Shown here one piece after another: positions 7,011 through 13,965 of a DNA stretch of 29,481 nucleotides. How positions within the stretch are numbered: position 1 is the stretch's first letter; each line of letters begins with the position of its first letter. The notes beneath the pieces were generated by a model. That model searched no databases, was not told the origin of the DNA, and worked only from the letters and a program-made list of their open reading frames with translations. The position numbers and the translations under genes were made by a program. The stretch covers positions 1 through 29,481 of IMG/VR virus record IMGVR_UViG_3300019135_000035; one strand, 5' to 3'. The stretch is from a virus.

Positions 7011-7117
7011 TTGACTTTTAAAACGAAAACTAATATAAACGATTGATGACGGTCGCATCTACCGAGAGCGGCATTCATTAAAACTCCCAATACAATCTAT
7101 CAACTTCTTAAAAGTGC
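7011..7117 (+). promoter_or_regulatory. phage promoter and leader, left copy, interrupted by cassette B
   Basis: TTGACT (7011-7016), 17 nt, TATAAA (7034-7039) is a sigma-70-like promoter. The leader that follows contains AACTCCCAATACAAT (7082-7096) and ends at the TnpB-B scaffold. The same arrangement, TTGACT-17-TATAAA then AACTCCCAACACAAT, is found at 11303-11400 on the other side of cassette B. The left copy has no gene to express because the cassette follows immediately. Confidence 0.6.
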
Positions 7118-7200
7118 AACCGCTTGTGATTATTCCGCCGCCAACTTAATTGATGGGAGCGACTTCTACGGATTTAATACCGATGCTTTGTAACCCCAAA
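7098..7200 (-). ncRNA. candidate omegaRNA 3' end and guide of TnpB-B
   Basis: Read on the minus strand, the tnpB-B 3' end and the following scaffold, ending GCGGTT at 7118, match copy A. The guide would begin at 7117, GCACTTTTAAGAAGTTGATA on the minus strand, which is antisense to the interrupted leader at 7011-7117. The homologous leader at 11303 onward is diverged at this site. Confidence 0.5.
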
Positions 7201-8243
7201 GCAAGAATATTTAGAGCGGCGTTTTCGTCGCGGTCTAAGGTTAGAGCGCAATTTGTGCAATGATGAACACGAACCGACAAGTCTTTTTTGACTAATTCGC
7301 CGCATCCAGAGCAATTCTGAGATGTGTTTCGCGGGTTGACTTGAATCATTTTCCGTCCGGCGTTTTCAGCTTTATACGAAGTCAGTTCAAATAATTTATT
7401 CCACGAAGCGTCATTGATGCTCTTAGCAAGTTTAGAGTTTTTGACCATATTCGAGATTCTTAATTTCTCGAAAACAATCAAATCAAAATTGTTTACCAAA
7501 TAACGGGATACTTGATGCGCAAAGTTATTGCGGCGATTTTTAATTCTTTCGTGAATCTTTGCCGCGCGTTTTCGGTTTTTCTTTCTTTGCGCTTTTGCTA
7601 AATCTTTTTCATCTCTCTTAAAAAATTTCGGGTTGGCAATTTCGCTGCCGTCAGAGAAAACAGCGTAAGACTTTATGCCGACATCAATTCCTATTTGTCG
7701 GTTAGTCGGCTCAAAAATTTCTTCTTTTGTTTCCACGACAAAACACGCAAACCATTTTCCCGTCGAACTTCGAGTAATCGTCAAAGTTTTGATTTTGCCG
7801 ACGATTTCACGATGCCATTTGATTTTGAAAAGTCCGAGTTTGGAAAGGTGAAGTTTGTTTCCTTTCAGAGCAAAACCGCTTTGTGCGAATGTGAAACTGT
7901 CATACCGATTTTTACCTTTGAAACGCGGAAAGCCCGCTTTTTCTCCTTTTTTGATTCGACTGAAAAACGCTTTGAAACCTTTGTCCAAACGCCGCAAAAC
8001 GTCTTGCAAAACTTGAGAATGGATTTCGGCAACATCTTCTCGAACGGCTTTGATTTCAGGCAAGACGTTTTGCTGGTCAAGGTAAGAAATACTTTTTCTT
8101 TCGAGTTTCCACGCCTCGCGCCGTTCGCTCAAAGCGGCATTATAAAGTTCACGGCACAATTCCAGAGTGTTCTCAAGTTTTGCGGTCTGGGACTTACTCG
8201 GATAAAGCCTGAATTTATAAGTTTTGATTACCGTTTTCGACAT
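7146..8243 (-). CDS. tnpB: TnpB RNA-guided nuclease, cassette B
   Basis: A 365-residue TnpB, closest to copy A. RuvC residues D187 (IGIDVG), E259 (VFEKLRI) and D339 (LDRDENAALN) and the zinc finger C311, C314, C329, C332 are all present, so it should be active. ATG 8243 follows the gene 4 stop by 3 nt (TGA-GTT-ATG), indicating translational coupling. Together with genes 1-4 it would be expressed from the cassette B promoter under the cassette B repressor. Confidence 0.94.
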   Translation of the reverse strand: MSKTVIKTYKFRLYPSKSQTAKLENTLELCRELYNAALSERREAWKLERKSISYLDQQNVLPEIKAVREDVAEIHSQVLQDVLRRLDKGFKAFFSRIKKGEKAGFPRFKGKNRYDSFTFAQSGFALKGNKLHLSKLGLFKIKWHREIVGKIKTLTITRSSTGKWFACFVVETKEEIFEPTNRQIGIDVGIKSYAVFSDGSEIANPKFFKRDEKDLAKAQRKKNRKRAAKIHERIKNRRNNFAHQVSRYLVNNFDLIVFEKLRISNMVKNSKLAKSINDASWNKLFELTSYKAENAGRKMIQVNPRNTSQNCSGCGELVKKDLSVRVHHCTNCALTLDRDENAALNILALGLQSIGIKSVEVAPIN

Positions 8244-8246
8244 AAC

Positions 8247-8483
8247 TCAATAGCGATTGCATTCCTTGCAGGTCGAGCGCAGACCGCCCGTCTTTCGAGG
8301 GTAAAAGTTCGTACGCAAGACGAAGTGCTTGCCCTTGTTACACCATTTGACCGACGCGCCCCGGATTATCAATTTCCGGTCAATTTCGCGCTCCAAGACA
8401 TCAATCAACTGCCGAATAAAGATTTGTTCTTCGGTCGGCAGTTGATTGATTTTTAGTGCGATTTGCTCAAATCTCTCCTTCAT
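8247..8483 (-). CDS. zinc-ribbon protein, cassette gene 4, copy B
   Basis: A 78-residue protein: helix INQLPTEEQIFIRQLIDVLE, then WCNKGKHFVLRTNFYPRKTG and the end GLRSTCKECNRY. The single WC plus CKEC and the His of GKHF could make a C3H zinc site. I start it at the ATG giving MKERFEQ (8483), shared by copies C, D and E. It overlaps the end of gene 3 by 17 nt. It matches the N-terminal zinc module of HNH nucleases but has no nuclease domain of its own. Confidence 0.8.
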   Translation of the reverse strand: MKERFEQIALKINQLPTEEQIFIRQLIDVLEREIDRKLIIRGASVKWCNKGKHFVLRTNFYPRKTGGLRSTCKECNRY

Positions 8484-8958
8484 CTTCACCGACTACCGAA
8501 ACGCCGTTAGCGCGTGTTACTTCAATACGCGCGCCATTGCCGTTTCGCTTGTATGCGTCAAGAAAGACTTCAATCGTTTGCGGCGCGTCGCGGTCGGCGT
8601 ATTGCGACATAAATGAGAGCGCGTCATTGATACAATCCATTAAAGGCTCAGGCGCGTCCTTGTGCTTTAGAACGGCGGAAATCAGCGCGGGCAGGGTGAA
8701 TCTTTCCTCAAGCCCGGAAACCTCGTCGTTCGTATGCAGTTCGACTAAAGAAATATGGTGCAGCGCCTGCCCGACCAAATCTTCGCCTAATTCGCCTGCC
8801 GTTTGAATGGCTTCGATAAAATTCATCTCGCCTAATTTGTGAACGGAATTGTCATCGTCAACTAAAATCAGCAGCCGAAATAATCCTTGAAGCCGGAAAA
8901 GTGTTTGTTGCGCCGCCTCTGCGTTGCCGCGCGGGGTGTTCGGGTAATCGGTTTTCAT
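8467..8958 (-). CDS. helical protein, cassette gene 3, copy B
   Basis: A 163-residue protein like copy A: N-terminal NTPRGNAEAAQQTLFRLQGL and the following LFRLLILVDDDNSVHKLGEM, a variable middle, KHKDAPEPLMDCINDALSFM, and the common C-terminus RIEVTRANGVSVVGEDEGEI. Function unknown. ATG 8958 overlaps the stop of gene 2 (8955-8958). No cysteine clusters or membrane segments are seen. Its constant linkage to genes 2 and 4 suggests these products act as a complex. Confidence 0.8.
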   Translation of the reverse strand: MKTDYPNTPRGNAEAAQQTLFRLQGLFRLLILVDDDNSVHKLGEMNFIEAIQTAGELGEDLVGQALHHISLVELHTNDEVSGLEERFTLPALISAVLKHKDAPEPLMDCINDALSFMSQYADRDAPQTIEVFLDAYKRNGNGARIEVTRANGVSVVGEDEGEI

Positions 8959-9293
8959 CTTGCGGACACCTCCTTGCGGCGAAACGGCACAACATTGTCG
9001 CGCTCTCTGAACTCATTCCAAGTCATTCCGCGTGTCACAGAGACGCCGAACTCTTGCTCGGAAACGGCAAGCAATCTTGCCGTATCGGACAACGACATCA
9101 AATACGCCAATTCAGGCGCGTGAGAGAGCGTGCATTTTCGGCAAACTACTAATCCCGTTTCATCGCAAACGACTTCGACGCCGATGTTCGGATTAGTCGC
9201 CTCACCGCATAACGGGCAAAGGTCGGTAATTCGTGTGTTTAATTTAATCGCTAATTTTGGAAGCGATAAGATATTCGTGATATTCTTTTTCAT
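8955..9293 (-). CDS. C4 zinc-finger protein, cassette gene 2, copy B
   Basis: A 112-residue protein with the CPLC ... CRKC zinc finger and the conserved NIGVEVVCDETGLVVCRKCT and ELAYLMSLSDTARLLAVSEQ stretches. It differs from copy A mainly after residue 85. A ribosome site (AAAGGAG) precedes ATG 9293, downstream of the intra-operon terminator. Unknown function; C4 fingers of this type bind DNA, RNA or protein. Confidence 0.85.
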   Translation of the reverse strand: MKKNITNILSLPKLAIKLNTRITDLCPLCGEATNPNIGVEVVCDETGLVVCRKCTLSHAPELAYLMSLSDTARLLAVSEQEFGVSVTRGMTWNEFRERDNVVPFRRKEVSAR

Positions 9294-9328
9294 AACTAAC
9301 TCCTTTCGTTATTCATAATGGAAGGTAG

Positions 9329-9363
9329 AAAAGCAGAGGTGAATGCGAATCACCTCTGCTTTT
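9329..9363 (-). terminator. intra-operon terminator/attenuator, cassette B
   Basis: The same 14-bp arms as in cassette A (AAAAGCAGAGGTGA and its complement) with a different 7-nt loop, between genes 1 and 2 on the minus strand. Loop changes with conserved arms support selection on the hairpin. Confidence 0.85.
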
Positions 9364-9367
9364 TGTT

Positions 9368-9670
9368 TTAGCCAGCACTTACGGCTGGTTTTCGATTGAG
9401 AAGTCCGCGTTCGGCGAGACTCATATTTAGCGCAGCCGCAGCAGCCAAGTGTTTGCAGGCGAGATTGTTTAGTCCCGCTTTGCAGCTACAATGACCGTAG
9501 CGGCGTGAGTTTCTGATAAAGAAATTAACGGTGTAAGTGTTGCCCGAAATTTTACTTTCGACACGGTACATACGGGCTGCGGTGGTCATCCGAACGACTA
9601 AATTTTTAGCTTCGGATTTGGCTTTATTGATTGCGTTTTCCATTTGTCGGCGGGTTTTTAATTCAATCAT
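9368..9670 (-). CDS. SWIM zinc-finger protein, cassette gene 1, copy B
   Basis: A 100-residue protein almost identical to copies A and D, with the SWIM signature CSCKAGLNNLACKH at about residues 62-75 and basic N-terminal helix IELKTRRQMENAINKAKSEA. A ribosome site AAAGGA precedes ATG 9670. It is the first product of the cassette B operon. No partner or substrate can be inferred beyond a likely DNA- or protein-binding role of the SWIM finger. Confidence 0.85.
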   Translation of the reverse strand: MIELKTRRQMENAINKAKSEAKNLVVRMTTAARMYRVESKISGNTYTVNFFIRNSRRYGHCSCKAGLNNLACKHLAAAAALNMSLAERGLLNRKPAVSAG

Positions 9671-9696
9671 TTTCTTTTATCCTTTTTGATTAATTC

Positions 9697-9802
9697 GTCG
9701 TTTCCGACTCTTTAGATATTATACGGCTCGTATAGTTATTTGTCAATACGATTCGTATAGTTTTTGCGTTTTTTTTATACGATTCGTATTATTAATATCT
9801 AT
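9697..9802 (-). promoter_or_regulatory. divergent control region of cassette B with three ATACG-N3-CGTAT operators
   Basis: On the minus strand TTGACA (9746-9741), 17 nt, TATAAT (9723-9718) is a perfect consensus promoter for the operon. Three palindromes ATACG-N3-CGTAT lie at 9721-9733 (over the -10), 9746-9758 (at the -35) and 9777-9789 (over the regulator's promoter). This three-operator layout resembles lambda-type switches. The mRNA would start with a GTCG-GAAA-CGAC hairpin (9708-9697), the counterpart of AGTCA-GAAA-TGACT in A, C and D with paired base changes. The plus-strand regulator promoter is about TTGCGT-17-TATTAT (9764-9792). Confidence 0.82.
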
Positions 9803-10000
9803 ATGAACGGAAGCGAGCTAAGAGAGAAACGAAAGCAGTTGAAACTAACTCAAGAGCAATTAGCCCAAGAGTTAAAAGTAACTGCAAACACTATCGCCAG
9901 GTGGGAAAGAAGCGAGATGGCTATTCCGCCTTTTCTTGAACTTGCAATCAAAACAATCGAACGCGAAAAAGGAGAGCAGACCGCCGAAAGCGAAGAATAA
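9803..10000 (+). CDS. HTH (Xre/Cro-type) repressor of cassette B
   Basis: A 65-residue HTH_3 protein: LREKRKQLKLTQEQLAQELK then VTANTIARWERSEM. The start is ATG 9803 (MNGSELREK); no ribosome site precedes it and the predicted promoter ends about 10 nt upstream, so the mRNA is leaderless or nearly so. It should bind the three ATACG-N3-CGTAT palindromes, shutting the nuclease operon. It reads into two cargo genes, the first starting 2 nt after its stop. It is distinct from the regulators of A, C and D. Confidence 0.87.
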   Translation: MNGSELREKRKQLKLTQEQLAQELKVTANTIARWERSEMAIPPFLELAIKTIEREKGEQTAESEE

Positions 10001-10002
10001 AA

Positions 10003-10476
10003 ATGAGCAGGATTGAACGGAAAGATAATCTTCAAGAACCGGAAGAATTTGAAGTTTTTACAGATGAAGAAAAACACGCCTTAGCAAAGTCTTTTGTCTT
10101 TATACCAAGCAAGGATGAGATTGAAAGATTTACGGAATGGGCGCGTTTCGCTCAATTTGAAAGCCTTGTCTTAAGCAATTTGATTGAAGGTCGGGCAAAG
10201 ATTACCGCCATTAACGAAAACGGCGCTCCGCAATTTGAACTCATTAAAAACAAAGAAAGTGAAGTAAATAATTTTATGGGGAAAATCGAACCGCGTGAAG
10301 GCGTTGAAGTTTACGTCAGCGTAAAATGCAATGTCATTATTAAACAGGAAACCAGCTTTGGTGAAAATATGATTATTATTCACCCGGACGATGTGCCGAA
10401 AGTTATCGAATTTCTACAGGAAGCTCTTCAGCAAGCTCTTAATTGTGAGCCGGAAAACGACGAAAACGAAGTATGA
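10003..10476 (+). CDS. unknown protein, cassette B cargo 1
   Basis: A 157-residue soluble acidic protein without recognised domain. It begins MSRIERKDNLQEPEEFEVFT and includes a mixed alpha/beta core (EGVEVYVSVKCNVIIKQETS, then IIIHPDDVPKVIEFLQEALQ). It starts 2 nt after the regulator stop and overlaps cargo 2 by 4 nt (ATGA, 10473-10476), so it is expressed with the repressor, when the nuclease operon is presumably silent. Such placement is typical of lysogenic conversion genes; what it does is not visible. Confidence 0.75.
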   Translation: MSRIERKDNLQEPEEFEVFTDEEKHALAKSFVFIPSKDEIERFTEWARFAQFESLVLSNLIEGRAKITAINENGAPQFELIKNKESEVNNFMGKIEPREGVEVYVSVKCNVIIKQETSFGENMIIIHPDDVPKVIEFLQEALQQALNCEPENDENEV

Positions 10477-11180
10477 AGATTAACATTGACGAATTAATCA
10501 ATAAACTAGAATCCGATGGTTTTATCCCTATTCGTGTTATTTATCAAAAATCCCCAAGAATTGACGTATTAACGCGCGGCGATTTGGACTATTTTCTGAA
10601 ATCCGTTAAATCTCTCGGAGAAAAGGCAGTTTTCATCTCCGAATATATTTTTGACGAATCGTATTTTATTTATGAGCCGGAAACAAAGGTTTTAGGTTCT
10701 TATAACAAAAGCGGCGAAACTGTGCTTGAAAATACAATTCATTTGCCGGATGTAAAGCCGGAATTAAATGACTTTAAGCAGTATATCGGTGAAGCTGCGG
10801 TTTTAATTTTATCGTCCGTTTACCGAGATAAAACCTTGACCTATCTTCATAACGCTGGTTGGTATGACGAATTTCAACTGTCGGAAAGCGAGGCGATTGA
10901 AGCGATTGACGCTAACGAGCAAAAATTAAGAGCCGAGCGCGAAACAAATCAGGCATTACAAGACGAAGAAAACAGAAAACAAGAAGCCGTTTTAATTGAG
11001 AAACTAAAGGCTTTGGTGGATGATGAAAAATTTACTCGACTTGAAACGCAAAGAGCAATGCAATCATACGCTTTGGAACTAATGCCGGAACTTGCGGACT
11101 TGTCGTCATCAGTTTTTAAAAATGAGATTCAGCTTTTAAGTGACAGGGTAAAAACGAGAAAACTTTTAAATAAAACTTAA
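10473..11180 (+). CDS. unknown protein with coiled-coil stretch, cassette B cargo 2
   Basis: A 235-residue protein with an N-terminal alpha/beta region (MKINIDELINKLESDGFIPI; VFISEYIFDESYFIYEPETK) and a charged helical stretch at about 148-185 (AIDANEQKLRAERETNQALQ, then DEENRKQEAVLIEKLKAL). No membrane segment, no recognised family. Overlap of 4 nt with cargo 1 suggests a pair. Downstream lies the cassette-end repeat. Confidence 0.72.
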   Translation: MKINIDELINKLESDGFIPIRVIYQKSPRIDVLTRGDLDYFLKSVKSLGEKAVFISEYIFDESYFIYEPETKVLGSYNKSGETVLENTIHLPDVKPELNDFKQYIGEAAVLILSSVYRDKTLTYLHNAGWYDEFQLSESEAIEAIDANEQKLRAERETNQALQDEENRKQEAVLIEKLKALVDDEKFTRLETQRAMQSYALELMPELADLSSSVFKNEIQLLSDRVKTRKLLNKT

Positions 11181-11588
11181 CAGGGATATTAAATAATGAG
11201 AGCCTTTCAAATATATCTAAGCTAAAAAGTCTCTTTTTCTTTTGCGAAAAAATAATTTTGTAAAGCCGAATTAAGTTATTCTTTAAAATTATTCAAACTT
11301 AGTTGACTTTCGGTTTAAGAAAAGTTATAAAACTTTGAGGACGCTTTAGATTTCTACTCGCGTCAATAACTCCCAACACAATTAAATCTAAAATTACTGC
11401 GACAACCGCTTTTAAATAAATCTATACCCTTAGTTTGGCTCGACTCGGACTTTGTAGGAAGCCTTGCCTAGAATCTTTCCCGGCTTCTGCCAGATTCCTT
11501 CCGCTTATCCGCCCGAAACACGTCCCCGAGACTTTTTATTAATTCCGAGTTAACCGAGCAAATTAAGGCGTTTCATCAAAAAAACAAA
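11181..11588 (+). other. gene-free stretch: cassette B end repeat, then promoter and long leader
   Basis: No convincing gene. ATATCTAAGCTAAAAAGTCT, CTTTTTCTTTTGCG (11202-11246) resembles the end repeat of cassettes C and D. A promoter TTGACT (11303-11308), 17 nt, TATAAA (11326-11331) follows, with a leader that aligns with the interrupted leader at 7040-7117 (shared AACTCCCAAyACAAT and AACCGCTT). The roughly 250-nt leader up to 11589 may be structured; nothing else is recognised in it. Confidence 0.55.
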
Positions 11589-11939
11589 ATGGAAAACGCT
11601 ATTCTCCTGAAACAAAATCTGCTCGATTTATCACGCCTTCCCGAAAACAAACCTTTTAAATCCATTCTTCGGCAAGCTGCCGATTCAATCAGAAACACGG
11701 CTTTCGGTTACAACCGCGAAGTCACGAAAAAGAAAATAATCCGCTTGCTCGACGCCGCAAACGGCGGCTACGACTGTCTCGAAATTGACGACTTCGTTGA
11801 CGAAACCGGTTTGCCCGAAACCGAGCTGCGTCCCGCTTTGATCGAGCTTGAAAAAGCAGGAAAAATTGAAAAGGACAAACGCCGTAGGTGGCAGGAACCC
11901 GGAAAACACTACAACGATCTCTGGTTGTTAAAGAAATAA
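11589..11939 (+). CDS. small winged-helix-like protein
   Basis: A 116-residue protein. Residues about 48-100 (KKKIIRLLDAANGGYDCLEI; TGLPETELRPALIELEKAGK; IEKDKRRRW) look like a winged-helix DNA-binding domain with helix-turn-helix and a basic wing. It is the first gene after the phage promoter at 11303 and is followed at once by a strong terminator. It may be a late-gene regulator; that is inference from position. Confidence 0.7.
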   Translation: MENAILLKQNLLDLSRLPENKPFKSILRQAADSIRNTAFGYNREVTKKKIIRLLDAANGGYDCLEIDDFVDETGLPETELRPALIELEKAGKIEKDKRRRWQEPGKHYNDLWLLKK

Positions 11940-11960
11940 ATTATTCGAGATTCAAGTTTA

Positions 11961-11986
11961 AAAAGCGGTTTCATACCGCTTTTTTT
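11961..11986 (+). terminator. Rho-independent terminator
   Basis: AAAAGCGGT, loop TTCAT, ACCGCTTTT (11961-11983) followed by more T's, directly after the winged-helix gene. Confidence 0.9.
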
Positions 11987-12157
11987 TATTCGGGCATTAT
12001 CTGCAATGATGCCTCGCAGGGCAGTTCCACACAGAAGCCGTCAGGCTTGCTGGTTTCGGCTTTGCCGCGTGAGCCAACAATTCATGCAGCATCAATTCCA
12101 AAAAAAAGCGGTCAACCGACCGCTTTTTTTATTTCCGGCATTATCTGGAATGAGGTT
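11977..12157 (+). repeat. direct repeat containing terminator tail and CATTATCTG box
   Basis: GCTTTTTTTTATTCGGGCAT plus TATCTGCAATGA (11979-12010) recurs as GCTTTTTTTATTTCCGGCAT plus TATCTGGAATGA (12122-12153). Each follows a terminator hairpin; the second runs into the endolysin start. The 120 nt between hold no gene I can support. This looks like a small duplication of the terminator-leader unit. Confidence 0.6.
12104..12130 (+). terminator. Rho-independent terminator upstream of endolysin
   Basis: AAAAGCGGTC, loop AACC, GACCGCTTTT plus T's. The stem is related to that of the terminator at 11961. It lies about 30 nt before the endolysin start, so the endolysin either depends on read-through/antitermination or has a promoter in the overlap. 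Confidence 0.85.
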
Positions 12158-12158
12158 A

Positions 12159-13283
12159 ATGCCGCTCATGTTGACTCCCGAAAAATTACGTCAAATCTGC
12201 CCGATGCCGGGCGCGAGAGCTTTAGAATTGCTGCCGCTGCTCGCAGCGGCAATGGTTGAGTTCAAAATCACATCCAGAACGCGCGCAGCAGCTTTCCTTG
12301 CGCAGTGCGGACACGAATCAATTGATTTTAAAGTCTGGACGGAAAATCTGAACTATTCCGCTTCCGGTCTTTTAAAAACTTTCGGCAAATATTTTAACGT
12401 CGCTACAGCTAACACATACGCCCGCAATCCGCGAATGATTGCCAATCGCGTGTATGCCAATCGAATGAGAAACGGCGCGGAGCAATCGGGCGACGGCTGG
12501 CGTTATCGCGGGCGCTGTCCGATTCAAGCCACCGGCAAAGAAATGTATGAGTGGCTTTCCGAAGCTCTCGGTTTGGATTTAGTCAATAACCCGGATTTGC
12601 TGCTCGAACCCAAAACCGGTTTGCGCGCAGCGTGCGCGATTTTCGCCGTCAACAAACGCTGCAACCAGCTTGCCGACCAATTAACCGGCACGGGCGACGC
12701 GGTTGATCTGGCGAGATTCGATAGAACGACGAAAGCCATCAACGGCGGATTGAACGGCGCGGCGGACAGGCGCGCTCGATACAAACGAGCTTTGGCGGTT
12801 TTGACGAAAAATTTCACGCTGAAGCCGTCATCGTCAGATGCAGCGAGTTCGCCGACGAAAGCGGTAAAACCGGATGTAAAATGTCCGAATCCGAACTGCA
12901 ATTATTCAGCCGCGCCGCCCGTATGTACGAAGTGTGGAACTTTAGTTGCGGACGGTGCGGCTAACTCCGCTACTAATGAATCCGGCTCCGCTACTAACAC
13001 CGTCCAACCGACTGAAGGTTCGGCATCTGCTTCGGTCAAAGACTTCACCAAAAAATATTTAGTCCACACTCCCACCGATTCGGTTAAAAACATCTTTTTC
13101 GTTATTTGCGCCCGAATCGCTTCAACCGCTACAGCGTTGTGGAATTTTGGCTTTACCGGGCGCGCGCTGCTGTTTCTCATCGCTTTCGCGGCTATTGTGC
13201 CAGTCGTGATTGCCGTCACTTATTACCGCCCTCGACTGATTGATTGGGGCAAGCAAATCTGGGACGGATCCTTCGGAGAATGA
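12159..13283 (+). CDS. GH19 endolysin with zinc ribbon and C-terminal membrane segment
   Basis: A 374-residue protein. Residues 1-210 are a glycoside hydrolase family 19 (chitinase-like) lysozyme: FLAQCGHES with catalytic Glu53, ENLNYSASGLLKTFGKYF, IANRVYANRMRNG, GDGWRYRGRCPIQATGK, and INGGLNGAADRRARYKRA, cutting peptidoglycan. The usual RGRG-IQ-TG loop is RGRCPIQATG. Around 241-260 a zinc ribbon (CPNPNCNY ... CTKCG) follows, then a Ser/Thr/Ala-rich linker and a transmembrane segment at about 335-356. ATG 12159 is preferred because GAGG lies just upstream; 12150 and 12168 are alternatives. The zinc ribbon plus membrane anchor are unusual for a phage GH19 endolysin. It overlaps the next frame by ATGA. 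Confidence 0.88.
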   Translation: MPLMLTPEKLRQICPMPGARALELLPLLAAAMVEFKITSRTRAAAFLAQCGHESIDFKVWTENLNYSASGLLKTFGKYFNVATANTYARNPRMIANRVYANRMRNGAEQSGDGWRYRGRCPIQATGKEMYEWLSEALGLDLVNNPDLLLEPKTGLRAACAIFAVNKRCNQLADQLTGTGDAVDLARFDRTTKAINGGLNGAADRRARYKRALAVLTKNFTLKPSSSDAASSPTKAVKPDVKCPNPNCNYSAAPPVCTKCGTLVADGAANSATNESGSATNTVQPTEGSASASVKDFTKKYLVHTPTDSVKNIFFVICARIASTATALWNFGFTGRALLFLIAFAAIVPVVIAVTYYRPRLIDWGKQIWDGSFGE

Positions 13284-13315
13284 AAAAACAAATTCTTTTA
13301 GTTGGAGCAGGAACA

Positions 13316-13528
13316 ATGAAACATCACTTAGTCAGTTTGTTGGGTTTAGCCGTGGGTCTGGGCTTTGCGCCGATGCCCCGCGCCCGCGTTGAATTTCCTG
13401 AAATTCAAAAAGGCAAATCAACAACCTTGGACCGCCTTAATCCATTTGTAGTTTCCGCGATTGAAAAAGCGGAAGCGAGACGCAAGAAGCGCAATCAAAA
13501 ACGGGTTCAAAATCGCGCAATCGCATAA
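13316..13528 (+). CDS. small exported or membrane-associated protein in lysis block
   Basis: A 70-residue protein with an N-terminal hydrophobic stretch (MKHHLVSLLGLAVGLGFAPM), then VEFPEIQKGKSTTLDRLNPF and a very basic tail (EARRKKRNQKRVQNRAIA). GGAG eight nt before ATG 13316 supports this start; ATG 13280 overlapping the endolysin stop is possible. Position between endolysin and spanin-like genes suggests a lysis role or a minor structural role, but no family is recognised. Its stop overlaps the next ATG. Confidence 0.6.
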   Translation: MKHHLVSLLGLAVGLGFAPMPRARVEFPEIQKGKSTTLDRLNPFVVSAIEKAEARRKKRNQKRVQNRAIA

Positions 13529-13965
13529 TGAAAATTAAAGAATTCTGTAAAACTCCGACCGGCGTTGTTTCAATTTTAGCCGCGCTTTTTATCTTAGCTT
13601 TTCTCGCCATCGCCGTTTACGATTGGGGGCGCGAAAAAAGTATTAACTCACAGGTTAACACTCGAACGACCGAAGCGACTCGCCAAATTGGAATTGCCGA
13701 ACAATCCACAGCGAACGCAAACGTCTCACAAGCAACTCGCCAATCCGAAGACACGCGGCGCGAAAAAGTCATTGAGCCGCGCCGCCGCGACGATACCGCC
13801 AAATCCGCCGATGCCCGACAAAGAACAGCACGGGCAAAACAAAATTATGAAAATTCCAGGACCTCTAATTTTAATCGCACTGTTTCTGACGCTGACCTTC
13901 ATCGCTCCAACTGCGATGAATTGTCAAACCTCTTCCCCGGCGAGCAATTCGCAGATTGTCAGTAA
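13528..13965 (+). CDS. spanin-like protein with N-terminal membrane anchor
   Basis: A 145-residue protein: one transmembrane segment at about 13-33 (VVSILAALFILAFLAIAVYD), then a long charged helical region rich in Thr, Arg and Ala (RTTEATRQIGIAEQSTANAN). This is the layout of an inner-membrane spanin (Rz-like) or of phage structural coiled-coil proteins. It overlaps the following gene by 119 nt in another frame, as Rz/Rz1 pairs often do. Assignment is by topology and position, not by sequence similarity. Confidence 0.6.
   Translation: MKIKEFCKTPTGVVSILAALFILAFLAIAVYDWGREKSINSQVNTRTTEATRQIGIAEQSTANANVSQATRQSEDTRREKVIEPRRRDDTAKSADARQRTARAKQNYENSRTSNFNRTVSDADLHRSNCDELSNLFPGEQFADCQ

Larger units (their letters stand above)
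7118..11247 (-). mobile_element. cassette B (tnpB operon on -, HTH and two cargo genes on +)
   Basis: A complete cassette in the opposite orientation to A. Its TnpB end abuts a truncated promoter leader at 7117; its cargo end carries a repeat (11202-11246) similar to those closing cassettes C and D. Both flanks hold versions of the same promoter/leader. Confidence 0.7.

Noticed and set aside
7695-8456. 253-codon open frame on the plus strand
   Set aside because: It lies antisense to tnpB-B and gene 4, with Phe/Arg-rich composition and no recognisable motif; similar antisense frames occur opposite the other copies.
12006-12158. Longer N-terminus for the endolysin
   Set aside because: It runs across the terminator at 12104-12127 and has no GH19 similarity; a start at 12159 with GAGG just upstream is better.
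11888-12259. 123-codon plus-strand frame
   Set aside because: It overlaps a gene end, two terminators and the endolysin start, and has the composition of non-coding DNA.
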